Counted from the first letter of the stretch, positions 41,369 to 50,483 are shown. The stretch: DNA of 61,535 nt from Candidatus Scalindua rubra (GCA_001723765.1 MAYW01000008.1:1-61535), one strand, 5' to 3'. Notes: generated from the letters alone by a model not told the origin. Made by a program: numbers and translations.

Positions 41369-42883
41369 ATGAAGATTTTTGGAATGAGGTTTTTGTTAAT
41401 TCCCATAATACTCTTTTTTTGTGTAACTTCGTATGCCCAAAAGTTAAAGCTTGATGTTAAGGAACATACACTCAACAATGGCATAAAAATATTGATGTTG
41501 GAGAAACACGATGTTCCCATAGTCTCACTCCGTATTGTTTACAAGGTTGGTTCTGTAAATGAACATCCGGGGATTACGGGTGCATCTCATTTGTTTGAAC
41601 ATATGATGTTCAAGGGTACGAAGATATTTGGGATTAGGGATTATGATAGCGAAAAGCCTTTGCTGGAAAAGGAAGATGAACTCATTTCAAAAATTGCAAC
41701 TGAAAAAACCAAAGGTGATAATGCTGATCAAAAAAAGATAAAACAATTAGAAGAGGGATTGAAAGAAGTATGGAAAAAACAAAAGGAATTGATAGTTAAG
41801 GATGAAATGTGGTCTATTTATCTCAAGAATGGCGCCACCGGTCTTAATGCATCTACCGGTAGTGACGCAACATATTATTATTGTAACCTGCCTGCAAACA
41901 GGCTTGAATTATGGGCATTTATGGAATCTGACCGTATGAAGAATCTCATCCTGAGAGAGTTCTATTCTGAAAGGGACGTTGTGATGGAAGAAAGGCGCCT
42001 TCGGACTGAAAATAGCCCGTTTGGTCTGTTAATAGAGCAATTAAATGCTGCCACGTATACGGCTCATCCTTATGGCTGGCCTGTTATAGGTTGGATGTCA
42101 GATATTAGAAATATGAAAAAGGAAGAGGTTGCTAAATATTTTAAACAATACTATTCACCGAACAATGCAGTTATAGTTGTTGTTGGAGACATAAATCCAG
42201 ATGAAATTATCAAACTTATAGAAAAGTATTTTGGTGATATTCAACGTCAACCTTCTCCACCAGAGGTTACGACTGTAGAACCAGAACAACGGGGAGAACG
42301 TAGAATTTACGTGGAATATGATGCCAATCCCGTATTGTCTATAGCCTATCATAAACCTGCAGTTGGTCACCCGGATCAATATGTCTTTGATGTTATTGAA
42401 GCGATACTTTCACATGGGAGGACTTCAAGGTTATATAAAAGCCTGATAGAAGACAAGCGTATGGCCGTAATGGCACGTGCGTATGGAGGGCCATCCAAAT
42501 ATGCAGATACCTTTGTCTTCTTCTGCACACCTCGTCACCCTCATACGGCAGAGGAAGTTGAAGAAGCAATATACGAAGAGCTGGAGAAACTAAAAACAAC
42601 ACCTGTAACTGACCATGAATTACAAAAGATAAAGAACCAGATAGAAGCTGGTTTCATAAGAAGCCTGGAATCCGCATCAGGACTGGCAAGCAAAATATCT
42701 TCATATGAGGCGATCTATGGGTGGAGATATATTAATACTCTGGTTGAAAAGACAATTGCTGTAACACCAGAGGATATTATGCGTGTTGCAGATAAATATT
42801 TTACGAAAACCAACAGAACAGTTGCCATCTTAGTGAATAAAAAGAAAGGAAAGGAATCAACTAATGAAAACAAAAAAGGTTAA
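41369..42883 (+). CDS. M16 zinc protease, catalytic subunit (PqqL/YmxG-like)
   Basis: The start is ATG 41369, eight bases after AGAGGAG. An N-terminal signal segment ('FLLIPIILFFCVTSYAQ') directs it across the inner membrane. The inverted zinc motif HxxEH is intact ('ASHLFEHMMFKGT', H74-E77-H78), and the distal Glu is in 'VVMEERRLRTEN'. A 45-residue charged insertion ('KEDELISKIATEKTKGDNAD') separates them. Two M16 domains give 504 residues. It works with the inactive-type M16 protein encoded in overlap downstream, as in bacterial two-subunit peptidasomes. Confidence 0.93.
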   Translation: MKIFGMRFLLIPIILFFCVTSYAQKLKLDVKEHTLNNGIKILMLEKHDVPIVSLRIVYKVGSVNEHPGITGASHLFEHMMFKGTKIFGIRDYDSEKPLLEKEDELISKIATEKTKGDNADQKKIKQLEEGLKEVWKKQKELIVKDEMWSIYLKNGATGLNASTGSDATYYYCNLPANRLELWAFMESDRMKNLILREFYSERDVVMEERRLRTENSPFGLLIEQLNAATYTAHPYGWPVIGWMSDIRNMKKEEVAKYFKQYYSPNNAVIVVVGDINPDEIIKLIEKYFGDIQRQPSPPEVTTVEPEQRGERRIYVEYDANPVLSIAYHKPAVGHPDQYVFDVIEAILSHGRTSRLYKSLIEDKRMAVMARAYGGPSKYADTFVFFCTPRHPHTAEEVEEAIYEELEKLKTTPVTDHELQKIKNQIEAGFIRSLESASGLASKISSYEAIYGWRYINTLVEKTIAVTPEDIMRVADKYFTKTNRTVAILVNKKKGKESTNENKKG

Positions 42884-44507
42884 ACCCCGTTGGGATTTTG
42901 TATGGGGTATTAAATCCTTTGCAAAAAAGCAGAATTTATCTAATTTTGCAATCCCTATGCTTCCCCGCCCGTTGCCGGTCGGACGGGCGCACAGTTTATT
43001 CCTACGGGGTAAATCTCCACTAAGTTATATATTCATTTTGGTTTTCATACTGTCAAGTTTCTCTTTTTTGCAGGCAAAAAAGCTTCTTGCATATAATGAA
43101 CATGGCGGCCATGGTGGACAGACTATTGAGCCTCAAGTGACAGAGCCCCAATCTGAGGGGGCCAGGATAATTTCTAAATTTAAGTACAAGCCAATTGAGT
43201 TTACACCGCCAAAGCCTGAAAGACTGGTTTTGGACAATGGTATGATCCTTTACCTTCTTGAAGATCACGATCTGCCTGTTTTTAGAATTACGGCTCGTGT
43301 CAGGACAGGCGCCGTTTATGAACCCAGGGAAAAGGCAGGACTTGCAAATCTTGTAGGCAGTGTGATGAGAAGGGGTGGTACAAAAACAAGAGCATACGAA
43401 AAGATGAATGAGGAGCTGGAATTTATTGCTGCATCTGTAGAGACAAATATCGGAAGAGAATCGGGCGGAGCTTCACTCTCTGCAATGAAGAAGGATATTG
43501 ACAAGGGGTTGGAGATTTTTGCCGATGTACTGATGAATCCTGCTTTTCCGGAAGACATGATCAGGAAGGAAAAAGATGAAATACTGGAAGATATAAGAAG
43601 AGAAAATGACAACCCCGGACGGATTGTGTTCAGGGAATTCAGGAAGATAATGTATAAGGAAGATCACCCCTATAGCAGGAGGACAATAGGGTATAAAGAT
43701 ACCATTGAAAATATAACAAGAGATGATATGGTTACCTTTCACAAGAGGTACTTTCACCCGAATAATGTCATTATGGGTATTTCAGGTGATTTTGATGCTC
43801 AGGAAATTATAGAAAAGATAAAGACCGTTTTTGCAGAGTGGGAAGAGGCAGACATAGATTTCCCGGAAGTGCCTGCGGTTGAGAAGGAATTTCAAAGGTC
43901 TATAAATTATATTTACAAGGATATCAACCAGGCACATGTGGTTTTTGGTCACATAGGTATCCACCGTCTGAATAAGGATTATTTTCCAATCAAGATAATG
44001 AACTTTATCCTTGGGGGTGGAAGCTTTACTGCCAGAATACCTAGCAAGGTTCGTTCAGACGAAGGGTTGGCATATTCGGCATACAGTGCTTTTCATACGC
44101 CAAGAGATCTCGGTTTCTTCTTCGCATCATGCCAGACCAAGAGTGAATCAACCGTAAAGGCCATAAACCTTGCCCTGGATGAAGTGCGAAAGATCAGGGA
44201 AGAATATGTTGATGACAATGAATTAGAATTAGCAAAGGATACTTATATAAATCAATTTATCTTTAAATTCACATCAAGCGCCAGTGTTGTTGGCCAGATG
44301 GTTGGATTAGAATATAAAGGTTTGCCCTTAGACTATCTTGAAACCTATGTAGATAACATAAAGGTTGTAACCAGAGAAGACATAGAGCGTGTGGCAAAAG
44401 AATATCTTCATCCTGATGAGATAAAATTACTTGTCATTGGAGATATGGAACAATTTGATAAGCCATTGACGGAATTTGGCGAAGTAAATACGATTGAGTT
44501 GGAATGA
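42864..44507 (+). CDS. M16 protease-like protein, non-catalytic subunit
   Basis: The M16 fold without the zinc motif: at the HxxEH position it reads 'GLANLVGSVMRRGGTKTRAY', as in the partner subunits of bacterial M16 pairs. The substrate-cavity residues 'GGGSFTARIPSKVRSDEGLAYSAYS' (R/Y pair) are present. The first 75 residues are odd: a basic stretch, a repeat-derived peptide 'LPRPLPVGRAHSLFLRG' (DNA 42963-42992 is a GC-rich palindrome), then a signal helix 'LSYIFILVFILSSFSFLQA'. It overlaps the catalytic subunit gene by 20 bases. Confidence 0.9.
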   Translation: MKTKKVKPRWDFVWGIKSFAKKQNLSNFAIPMLPRPLPVGRAHSLFLRGKSPLSYIFILVFILSSFSFLQAKKLLAYNEHGGHGGQTIEPQVTEPQSEGARIISKFKYKPIEFTPPKPERLVLDNGMILYLLEDHDLPVFRITARVRTGAVYEPREKAGLANLVGSVMRRGGTKTRAYEKMNEELEFIAASVETNIGRESGGASLSAMKKDIDKGLEIFADVLMNPAFPEDMIRKEKDEILEDIRRENDNPGRIVFREFRKIMYKEDHPYSRRTIGYKDTIENITRDDMVTFHKRYFHPNNVIMGISGDFDAQEIIEKIKTVFAEWEEADIDFPEVPAVEKEFQRSINYIYKDINQAHVVFGHIGIHRLNKDYFPIKIMNFILGGGSFTARIPSKVRSDEGLAYSAYSAFHTPRDLGFFFASCQTKSESTVKAINLALDEVRKIREEYVDDNELELAKDTYINQFIFKFTSSASVVGQMVGLEYKGLPLDYLETYVDNIKVVTREDIERVAKEYLHPDEIKLLVIGDMEQFDKPLTEFGEVNTIELE

Positions 44508-44594
44508 ATTGGAAGGGAGCATCCTGTGGAATTAAATTACCAAAAAAATATTCTTAATTAGTTGATACTTATAGGCTGTCCCACTCTACGTATT

Positions 44595-44891
44595 TTATGG
44601 AAACAGTTTTAGAATTGTGACGGCAATACCTACGGTTCCTACAATAATGCCGAAGATTTTGATCAATAAATCTTTAAGTTCCTTACTTATTGTTGCTTTT
44701 ATGTTAAGCTCAAGTTTGGCATTTTCATTGTGAATAAACTCCTTAAGACTTTCCCTGCTGTCGACATGTGATTTCTCAATAACGTCGGCTAGTGTCTCTG
44801 CCTGTTCATGCCCGCCTGCCATTTGTCGGGCAGTGCTGAAGCCGACTGATTCAAGTTTCTTTAAATTATCAAGTTCTCTGATTATTGGCAT
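44595..44891 (-). CDS. Coiled-coil tail-anchored protein (DUF1640-like)
   Basis: The 98-residue protein has an N-terminal 'LDNLKKLESVGFS…EQAETLADVIEKS' helix resembling DUF1640/CCDC90 proteins, a coiled coil and a C-terminal TM ('LLIKIFGIIVGTVGIAVTIL'). Between GFS and EQAE an extra nine residues, 'TARQMAGGH', are encoded by a GC-rich palindrome (44808-44836), an apparent in-frame insertion. It is probably a membrane-anchored oligomer; role unknown. Confidence 0.72.
   Translation of the reverse strand: MPIIRELDNLKKLESVGFSTARQMAGGHEQAETLADVIEKSHVDSRESLKEFIHNENAKLELNIKATISKELKDLLIKIFGIIVGTVGIAVTILKLFP
44808..44836. repeat. GC-rich palindrome inserted in frame in the DUF1640-like gene
   Basis: GCCCGCCTGCC ATTT GTCGGGC can fold (GCCCG/CGGGC). 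Its translation forms the extra 'TARQMAGGH' peptide. Confidence 0.6.
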
Positions 44892-44973
44892 TTCAGTTCT
44901 CCATGCAATATTAATACCTCACAATGTTTGTCCTGTCAAATAAAAACATTCTAGAAAGGAGGAATCTGCGTTT

Positions 44974-45462
44974 ATGTTAGACACAATCAAAGACATAGCT
45001 AAGGGCAAATTTGAATTTAAAGAAGAGTTTATAAACGAATATATCCTGATATTTGCGCAGGATTATTCAATCAGCCTACATGATGGTTACTTTATTCTAA
45101 ACACGCCTGATATTGAGGCCAGGCTCGACTATGACTCATGTAAATTCGAAGACGGCGTGAGGTCAGTAACGTTTAAGGTTCTTGATCTTATACCATTTCA
45201 TTACAAAATGTTCCTGCGCTGGATTAATAAAAAGCTTCCATTCATGGAATATGGCAAGGATGTAGAAAATACCAAATTGATTACATGTCATCTGAACAAG
45301 ATACCAAAATTGAAAGACAATAAAATCCTTAACAACTCCTATTTGGAACATGCTACTGTAGATTACATAAAATGTGAACCCGGCAAAGTCACGGTTAAAC
45401 TGAAACTAAAGTCAAAGCTTAGTGAGATATTTGGGGATCTGGCATCAGGATTTGGAGATTAG
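44974..45462 (+). CDS. Hypothetical protein (162 aa)
   Basis: A strong AGGAGG lies upstream of the ATG. The sequence has no signal or TM and is rich in charged and aromatic residues, with a probable beta-sandwich-like central part ('YSISLHDGYFILNTPDIEAR') and a basic C-terminus ('GKVTVKLKLKSKLSEIFGDL'). I do not recognise it. It opens the accessory island and is divergent from the DUF1640-like gene. Confidence 0.55.
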   Translation: MLDTIKDIAKGKFEFKEEFINEYILIFAQDYSISLHDGYFILNTPDIEARLDYDSCKFEDGVRSVTFKVLDLIPFHYKMFLRWINKKLPFMEYGKDVENTKLITCHLNKIPKLKDNKILNNSYLEHATVDYIKCEPGKVTVKLKLKSKLSEIFGDLASGFGD

Positions 45463-45652
45463 AGATGTTGAACATGCATTGCCGGTTGGCTCAAACCGGC
45501 TTAAAAGAGTGGATAAACTATTTGCAATATCAACGGAATTAAATAATAATGACGACTATCCGGGACACACAACTACATTTTTCATTAGGTATTTTTTTAA
45601 TATATGCACAAGCCTATTGGGTTTAATTTTTTTAAGAAGACAAGGAGGAAAA

Positions 45653-45970
45653 ATGAACATTAATGACAAACTTATTGCCAGTGAGTTAAAAAAACGAGTA
45701 CAAGAAAGGTTCAATGTCCTTGATTTTCGGGTATTTGGCTCAAGGGCAAGGGGAAGCAGTACTCACGAATCTGATATGGATATTTATATAGTACTAGACG
45801 AGCTTAACGATACTATTGAGTCAATCATTAGCGACATCGCCTGGGAAGTGGGATTTAAGCATGATATTGTCATCTTTACTCTCTTATATTCAAAAGACGA
45901 AATAGGAACAGGCCCCTATAAGGAATCTCCAATATATCTAAACATTATGAAAGAAGGCATAGCATTATGA
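45653..45970 (+). CDS. Nucleotidyltransferase of NT/HEPN module 2
   Basis: ATG 45653 follows AAGGAGGAAAA. The 105-residue NTase domain has 'RVFGSRARGSSTHESDMDIYIVL' (GS…DxD). It overlaps the following HEPN gene by four bases (ATGA). The in-frame open stretch upstream to 45422 is not needed and lacks a good ribosome site. Antitoxin-type partner. Confidence 0.88.
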   Translation: MNINDKLIASELKKRVQERFNVLDFRVFGSRARGSSTHESDMDIYIVLDELNDTIESIISDIAWEVGFKHDIVIFTLLYSKDEIGTGPYKESPIYLNIMKEGIAL

Positions 45971-46368
45971 ATAGTAAAGGGACACTGATTAAATACAGGA
46001 TGGAACAGGCAAAAGAATCCATCGATGAGGCTCGTTTTCTGCTGGACAATAACAGGAGCTTAAGGCTAATTGCCAACAGGGCGTATTATGCAATGTTCTA
46101 TGCAATCCTTGCCTTATTACAGTCTAAAGGTTTAGGGAGCAGTAAACATTCGGGAGCTATTGCCTTATTTAACAAGGAATTTATAAAAGAGAAGATATTC
46201 CCTGTTGAGATGTCTCATGAGGTAAAGAAGGCATTTGATATGAGACACAAGGGAAATTATAAGGAGTTAGCTGTGCTGGACAGGGCTTTGGTAACTGATA
46301 TGTTAAAAAAAGCGGAAGAATTTGTTGCGAATGTGGATAAATATCTCAGAGGAGAATATGAGATATGA
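45967..46368 (+). CDS. HEPN-domain protein of NT/HEPN module 2
   Basis: The 133-residue HEPN protein 'YRMEQAKESIDEARFLLDNN … RAYYAMFYAILALLQSKGLG' and 'SSKHSGAIALFNKEFIK' closely parallels the HEPN gene at 18761-19162 in layout, so the window holds two NT/HEPN modules of the same type. It is translationally coupled to the NTase. Confidence 0.88.
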   Translation: MNSKGTLIKYRMEQAKESIDEARFLLDNNRSLRLIANRAYYAMFYAILALLQSKGLGSSKHSGAIALFNKEFIKEKIFPVEMSHEVKKAFDMRHKGNYKELAVLDRALVTDMLKKAEEFVANVDKYLRGEYEI

Positions 46369-46412
46369 AAATTCATCCTCTAATGAATAAAGTGTCGAAA
46401 AGTAGATAATTT

Positions 46413-46493
46413 ATGAAAACAGAAAAAATAGACTCTATTTTTGACAAGATAGATACTAAAGCAGAGCTTGAAATCCTGAATTATGCTGTATAA
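46413..46493 (+). other. Short ORF or gene remnant (26 aa)
   Basis: ATG 46413 gives 'MKTEKIDSIFDKIDTKAELE' and six more residues before TAA. The composition is coding-like but too short to classify. The rest of 46369-46579 is empty AT-rich DNA. Confidence 0.25.
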
Positions 46494-46579
46494 GTATGAG
46501 AGGCAACACCGGCTTAAAATGACGATGTTGCTGTTGTATTGTGAAACAGCTTAACAGTAAAATTTAGAAAAATAAGTAA

Positions 46580-47752
46580 TTGGTTGAGGTGAGTAATTAT
46601 GGAAAATGTCAATATAATATATGGGTATATTTTTTTAATAGAGTATTAATAATATCAACAGGATTTCTTCTGTATTATTTAAAGAAAAGAAGGCGGATCA
46701 GATTAATACAAATAGAGGAAGACAGTAACATAAAGATTAAGTCTCAACTTAAACAACAACCAATCCACCATCCATTAACGAAAATAGATTTCGATGACTT
46801 TTTTAATGAAAGAAATAAGGAAAAGGTTTTGTCGGATATTTGTGATTACACTAAATACAGGTGTGGAAATGCTCTTGGTTGGTCTTCAGATATTTATAAT
46901 AGAATAAAACTAAGCCAGGCATCAGACAAGATAACAATAGTGTTTTCTGGTGAAACTCTCCAGGGCATAAAAGAAGGAAAATACTACCTGCCTATAGATA
47001 AAAAGCATGAATTGCCGTCTACAGTTGCACGTAGCAGGAATGGCAAGATAGCCGAACTTGGGAAAGCACGAGTAGTAAAACCATCGCTGTCTTCCAAAGT
47101 GTTTAATATTGTTACTGTAGCAGCCCATATAATTAGTGATTTAGACACGCAGTTTCAAATAGCCGAAATGAACAAAAAAATAGATGGTATTTATGGATTT
47201 CTTGAGGCTGATAGAACAGGTGAAGTTATTGGTATATATCACTCATTACAAAGTTACTTCAGAAATAATAATATGTTGCCGAATGACAATGAAGCAGAGA
47301 GATTGAAGGAAAAACTGGATGAACTGGAAGGCCGTTTTTTTAGTACTGCCAGAGAAACATTGTTAAATATTGAAAATCCAGCTAAATCTGGCTTTACCAA
47401 AACAACATTTAGGAGGGCACGTAGCAACATTGAAGGGACCAAAAGAGAAACTGGAAGAGTTTTTAAGGATTTATCCTATATGGAAAAGTGTAATTATCTT
47501 AATTGGATGCTACAGGTTGATAGTGGGAATGTTGACGAACAAATTGCCTTAAAGAAACGCATTCATAATTATTATCAAAAAATCTCAAACGTTCTTGATG
47601 AAAAATGTCGCTATACAACCGAGATATATAGACAATTGGAGAATGGACAACTTTTAAGTCGAAAGATAAAGTACCTTGAAGCCAGTTATAAATCACTTGA
47701 AACATTAAAAGATAAGACTAACACTATTGAGGTCATATCCATTAATGAGTAA
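46580..47752 (+). CDS. Membrane-anchored helical hypothetical protein (about 390 aa)
   Basis: One TM segment near the N-terminus ('FFNRVLIISTGFLLYYL') is followed by a basic stop-transfer ('KKRRRIR') and a cytosolic domain with a mid hydrophobic helix ('VFNIVTVAAHIISDLD') and long helices. The start is uncertain. ATG 46599 has an ideal GAGGTGA site but is one base out of frame, and both frames meet in a seven-T run at about 46627, so a frameshift in that run is likely and the true start may be MENVN. It heads a three-gene same-strand cluster with a zinc-binding membrane peptide and a PIN-like nuclease. No family recognised. Confidence 0.62.
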   Translation: MVEVSNYGKCQYNIWVYFFNRVLIISTGFLLYYLKKRRRIRLIQIEEDSNIKIKSQLKQQPIHHPLTKIDFDDFFNERNKEKVLSDICDYTKYRCGNALGWSSDIYNRIKLSQASDKITIVFSGETLQGIKEGKYYLPIDKKHELPSTVARSRNGKIAELGKARVVKPSLSSKVFNIVTVAAHIISDLDTQFQIAEMNKKIDGIYGFLEADRTGEVIGIYHSLQSYFRNNNMLPNDNEAERLKEKLDELEGRFFSTARETLLNIENPAKSGFTKTTFRRARSNIEGTKRETGRVFKDLSYMEKCNYLNWMLQVDSGNVDEQIALKKRIHNYYQKISNVLDEKCRYTTEIYRQLENGQLLSRKIKYLEASYKSLETLKDKTNTIEVISINE

Positions 47753-47810
47753 AAACAAAAGGAATCTATTCGTTTGCAATAATTTATTTTTTTTCAAGGA
47801 GAGCATTAAA

Positions 47811-48008
47811 ATGGATGGAAAAAGAATATGTAAGTATAAGGATTGTAATATTGAATTACGTGATGGCGAGAAGAAATATTGCCCTGAGCATGAATTGAGA
47901 AAGAAATCGCTTTGGAACAAAATCAAATTTGGTGGGGGTACAGTCGGAGCGGCAATATTAGCTATTATTTTGTGGCCAGTTTTAAAAGGTGGAAATGGGG
48001 ATGCTTAA
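47811..48008 (+). CDS. Small Cys/His membrane protein (65 aa)
   Basis: AAGGAGA precedes ATG 47811. Residues 7-25 hold a Cx5C…CxxH-type set ('CKYKDCNIELRDGEKKYCPE', then H), a probable one-zinc knuckle. A TM helix follows ('GGGTVGAAILAIILWPVL'). The topology suggests a cytosolic zinc knob on a membrane anchor. It lies between the membrane protein and the PIN-like nuclease genes, close enough for one transcript. Unknown family. Confidence 0.6.
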   Translation: MDGKRICKYKDCNIELRDGEKKYCPEHELRKKSLWNKIKFGGGTVGAAILAIILWPVLKGGNGDA

Positions 48009-48035
48009 TTCTGCTCATCAGATTGAAGGAAATAA

Positions 48036-48932
48036 ATGTATATACTTGATACTTGTGCTTTACAAAGCATTAAAAGATCCACACTTGAATTAATTCGCGA
48101 AAATGTAGATATAGCAATTTCCCCATTAACTTTTTATGAATTGTTATGTCATCTTGATGAAACTAAAAAAGGGAAGAATTTCGATAGACAAAAGGGGAAT
48201 GTTTTGAAATGTAAAATACCTCGCATCCTTCATGACCCCTTTGCCTCATATACGATTACAGTGGGTGCAGAAAAGGACACCAACCCTTCCAGATTTGAAG
48301 AGCCTGTCGTAATTGAACAATTTTTGGAAAAACTTGAAAAAGCTAAAAATTTGGATGGATTTTTCAATGATACGATTGCTTTTCCGGACGGAGCAAAAGG
48401 GTTCTGTAATGATGTAGCTCAAAGAGCTAGTCAAGTCCTTGAAAGAGAAGAACTAAGATATTTGGAAATTCTGTATTCATTGAAAGATATGTTGAAATAT
48501 GAGGCCAAAAATAAATACTCAGAAGATTCGTATAATAACATATCTCCAATAAGATTTGAATCACTTATAAGTAAATTTGTAAGTCATTTAACGACAGCAC
48601 ATTCTGTAGGAGATGGCATTCTTGATAAAGATTTATTATCAAAAGTAAATTCTTCTATGTATTTATTTTTTGGATATATAACAGCTAGGGTTATAAAATA
48701 TATCAAGGAGGATGTTTCTGGAAATATTGGATTTAAACCTGATAAAAATGACTGTGAAGATGCTTTCATTACTTTACATCTCCAATTATTACGTGAAGAC
48801 ACGTTAGTAACAAATGATGGCGGAACGAAAAAGACATTAGAATGGATTATTAAGACATTAAGGGAAAATCAAAAAGAATGTAAAGTAAGAGTAATTAACT
48901 CAAAAAATTTCATATCAGAAACTTTAAAGTAA
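48036..48932 (+). CDS. Large PIN-like nuclease domain protein
   Basis: The 298-residue protein opens 'MYILDTCALQSIKR' (Asp5 and the DTCAL beta strand of PIN folds), has an acidic residue in 'SPLTFYELLCHLDE', and a C-terminal acidic cluster 'DKNDCEDAFITLHLQLL' and 'LVTNDGG', completing a PIN active site spread across a long helical insertion. Large PIN-like proteins of this kind are often in defence islands. Substrate (RNA or tRNA) is inferred from the fold. Confidence 0.72.
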   Translation: MYILDTCALQSIKRSTLELIRENVDIAISPLTFYELLCHLDETKKGKNFDRQKGNVLKCKIPRILHDPFASYTITVGAEKDTNPSRFEEPVVIEQFLEKLEKAKNLDGFFNDTIAFPDGAKGFCNDVAQRASQVLEREELRYLEILYSLKDMLKYEAKNKYSEDSYNNISPIRFESLISKFVSHLTTAHSVGDGILDKDLLSKVNSSMYLFFGYITARVIKYIKEDVSGNIGFKPDKNDCEDAFITLHLQLLREDTLVTNDGGTKKTLEWIIKTLRENQKECKVRVINSKNFISETLK

Positions 48933-49013
48933 CTTATTTCAGACTAAGAACGTCATGAGTTGAACACTTACAACATAATTTCATACTGTGTTGCAAGGAA
49001 ACAAAAAATAAAC

Positions 49014-49469
49014 ATGAGAATTAAAATTGTTGTTGCTAAGGATGGCAAAGTAACAGTTAAGGCTATAGATCTCACGGGTGATAGTTGGCGTGACTACCTC
49101 CACTATATGGATGAAGCACGACGCGAGCAAGACAATGGCAACGCCCTTGGAATGAATCGTTCTTTGAGGTCAGCCTTCGTTAATCTTTATGCACATTTAG
49201 ATGGTGTAGTTTGCAGTCTACATGAGCATTTGCAAAAGAATGATAAGACGTTTGTTTCTCGAAAAGGGAATGATAATAAGAAATGCACGCTATACGACAA
49301 AATAATTGATATAAAGAATCACGTAGAAAAAGAAAAGCGATCAAGACTCCCTAACATTAATCTTATGTTAAAACCTTTGAGGGATATCATAGTACATCCA
49401 AGCATTACTAAACAACGATCCTTTAACATGGATCATGGATCATGGTGTCACATCTTGAATAGTGAATAA
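49014..49469 (+). CDS. HEPN-like hypothetical protein, 3' end altered by transposon
   Basis: I choose ATG 49014 (MRIKIVVAKDG; AAGGAA upstream) over an upstream TTG. It is helical with 'RSLRSAFVNLYAHLDGVVCS' and 'LRDIIVHPS', which provides the Rx4H motif of HEPN RNases. The last residues ('SWCHILNSE') are encoded by the left inverted repeat of the Y1 element (49442-49467), so the original C-terminus has probably been replaced. Family membership is inferred from the motif only. Confidence 0.55.
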   Translation: MRIKIVVAKDGKVTVKAIDLTGDSWRDYLHYMDEARREQDNGNALGMNRSLRSAFVNLYAHLDGVVCSLHEHLQKNDKTFVSRKGNDNKKCTLYDKIIDIKNHVEKEKRSRLPNINLMLKPLRDIIVHPSITKQRSFNMDHGSWCHILNSE

Positions 49470-50483
49470 GGTATTGACAGAGATACTGGCAAATGATATT
49501 GTCATGGCATGACAAGGCCATTACGCATTGAATACGAAGGCGCTTTTTACCATGTCCTGTCTCGAGGAAACGAGCGAAAAGAAATTTTCCGGAATGATAA
49601 AGACTGTAGTACATTCATGGAATTACTTGGTGAAATGTCCGAAAGGTTTTTCGTTGACATTTTTGCTTATGTACTCATGGGCAATCACTACCATTTACTG
49701 CTCAGGACTAACAGGCCGAATATTTCTAAATCTATTCAGTGGCTGGGCGTTACCTATACACGGCGGTTTAACATAATGCATCACCGAAGCGGACATTTAT
49801 TTCAGGGGCGGTTCAAATCATTTCTCATTGAAAATGATAACTACCTTCTTATACTTTCTTGTTATATTCATAGAAATCCATTACGGGCAGGTATTGTAAG
49901 ACGATTGTCAGATTACCAATGGAGCAGCTACACTGTATATGCTTATAGAAAACCATCTCCTGACTGGCTAAGGACAGAGGTGCTTCTTTCTCAGTTTCCC
50001 GAAAAAGACAAAAACCTGGAATACAGGAAAATGGTACAGGATTATTCCAAAGAGGAAAAGCGTATATGGGAGGATTTCAAGTATGGATTATTTTTTGGGA
50101 GTAAAGAGTTTTGCAATCAGGTAAAATCAAAATACATGTCAAAAAAGGAACCTGATGTTGATATTCCCCAAAAACGCCTGTTTTTAAGAGAAGAGAATTT
50201 AAACACAGTATTAGAAAGGACTGCATCGGCTATGAATTGTAATATCAACACTCTCATAAATCCCAAGAGGATAAGTGGTTTGGACAAAGACAAACGTGAC
50301 ATACTGATCTATTTATTATGGAGGACGGGATTATACCGGAATAATGAAATTGCAAAAATGTTTAAACTTGGATATTCTTCTGTCAGCAAACAAGTAAGTA
50401 ATATAAAGTTAAAGTTAAGCAAAGAATCGAAAACAAGAAAATTATTAAGAAAAGCTAATTCACTATTCAAGATGTGACACCAT
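49442..50483 (+). mobile_element. Y1-transposase element with perfect 26-bp inverted ends
   Basis: Left end 49442-49467 (ATGGTGTCACATCTTGAATA + GTGAAT) and right end 50458-50483 are exact reverse complements. Between them is one TnpA-REP (RAYT-like) gene. Classic IS200/IS605 elements lack such inverted ends, whereas RAYT genes are flanked by REP palindromes, so the ends may be REP-like recognition hairpins. The element truncates genes on both sides. Confidence 0.8.
49509..50477 (+). CDS. REP-associated tyrosine (Y1/HUH) transposase
   Basis: The 322-residue protein starts 'MTRPLRIEYEGAFYHVLSRG', has the HUH metal motif 'MGNHYHLLLRT' (H60, H62) and the helix with the nucleophile Tyr in 'LILSCYIHRNPLRAGIV'. 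The C-terminal half is a DnaA-like winged/HTH region ('DILIYLLWRTGLYRNNEIAK'). It is a single-strand transposase acting on hairpin ends. The last codons lie in the right inverted repeat. Confidence 0.93.
   Translation: MTRPLRIEYEGAFYHVLSRGNERKEIFRNDKDCSTFMELLGEMSERFFVDIFAYVLMGNHYHLLLRTNRPNISKSIQWLGVTYTRRFNIMHHRSGHLFQGRFKSFLIENDNYLLILSCYIHRNPLRAGIVRRLSDYQWSSYTVYAYRKPSPDWLRTEVLLSQFPEKDKNLEYRKMVQDYSKEEKRIWEDFKYGLFFGSKEFCNQVKSKYMSKKEPDVDIPQKRLFLREENLNTVLERTASAMNCNINTLINPKRISGLDKDKRDILIYLLWRTGLYRNNEIAKMFKLGYSSVSKQVSNIKLKLSKESKTRKLLRKANSLFKM

Noticed and set aside
45422..45652. N-terminal extension of the NTase gene to 45422
   Set aside because: A strong AGGAGG site directly before ATG 45653 and the usual start of the NTase domain favour the shorter protein.
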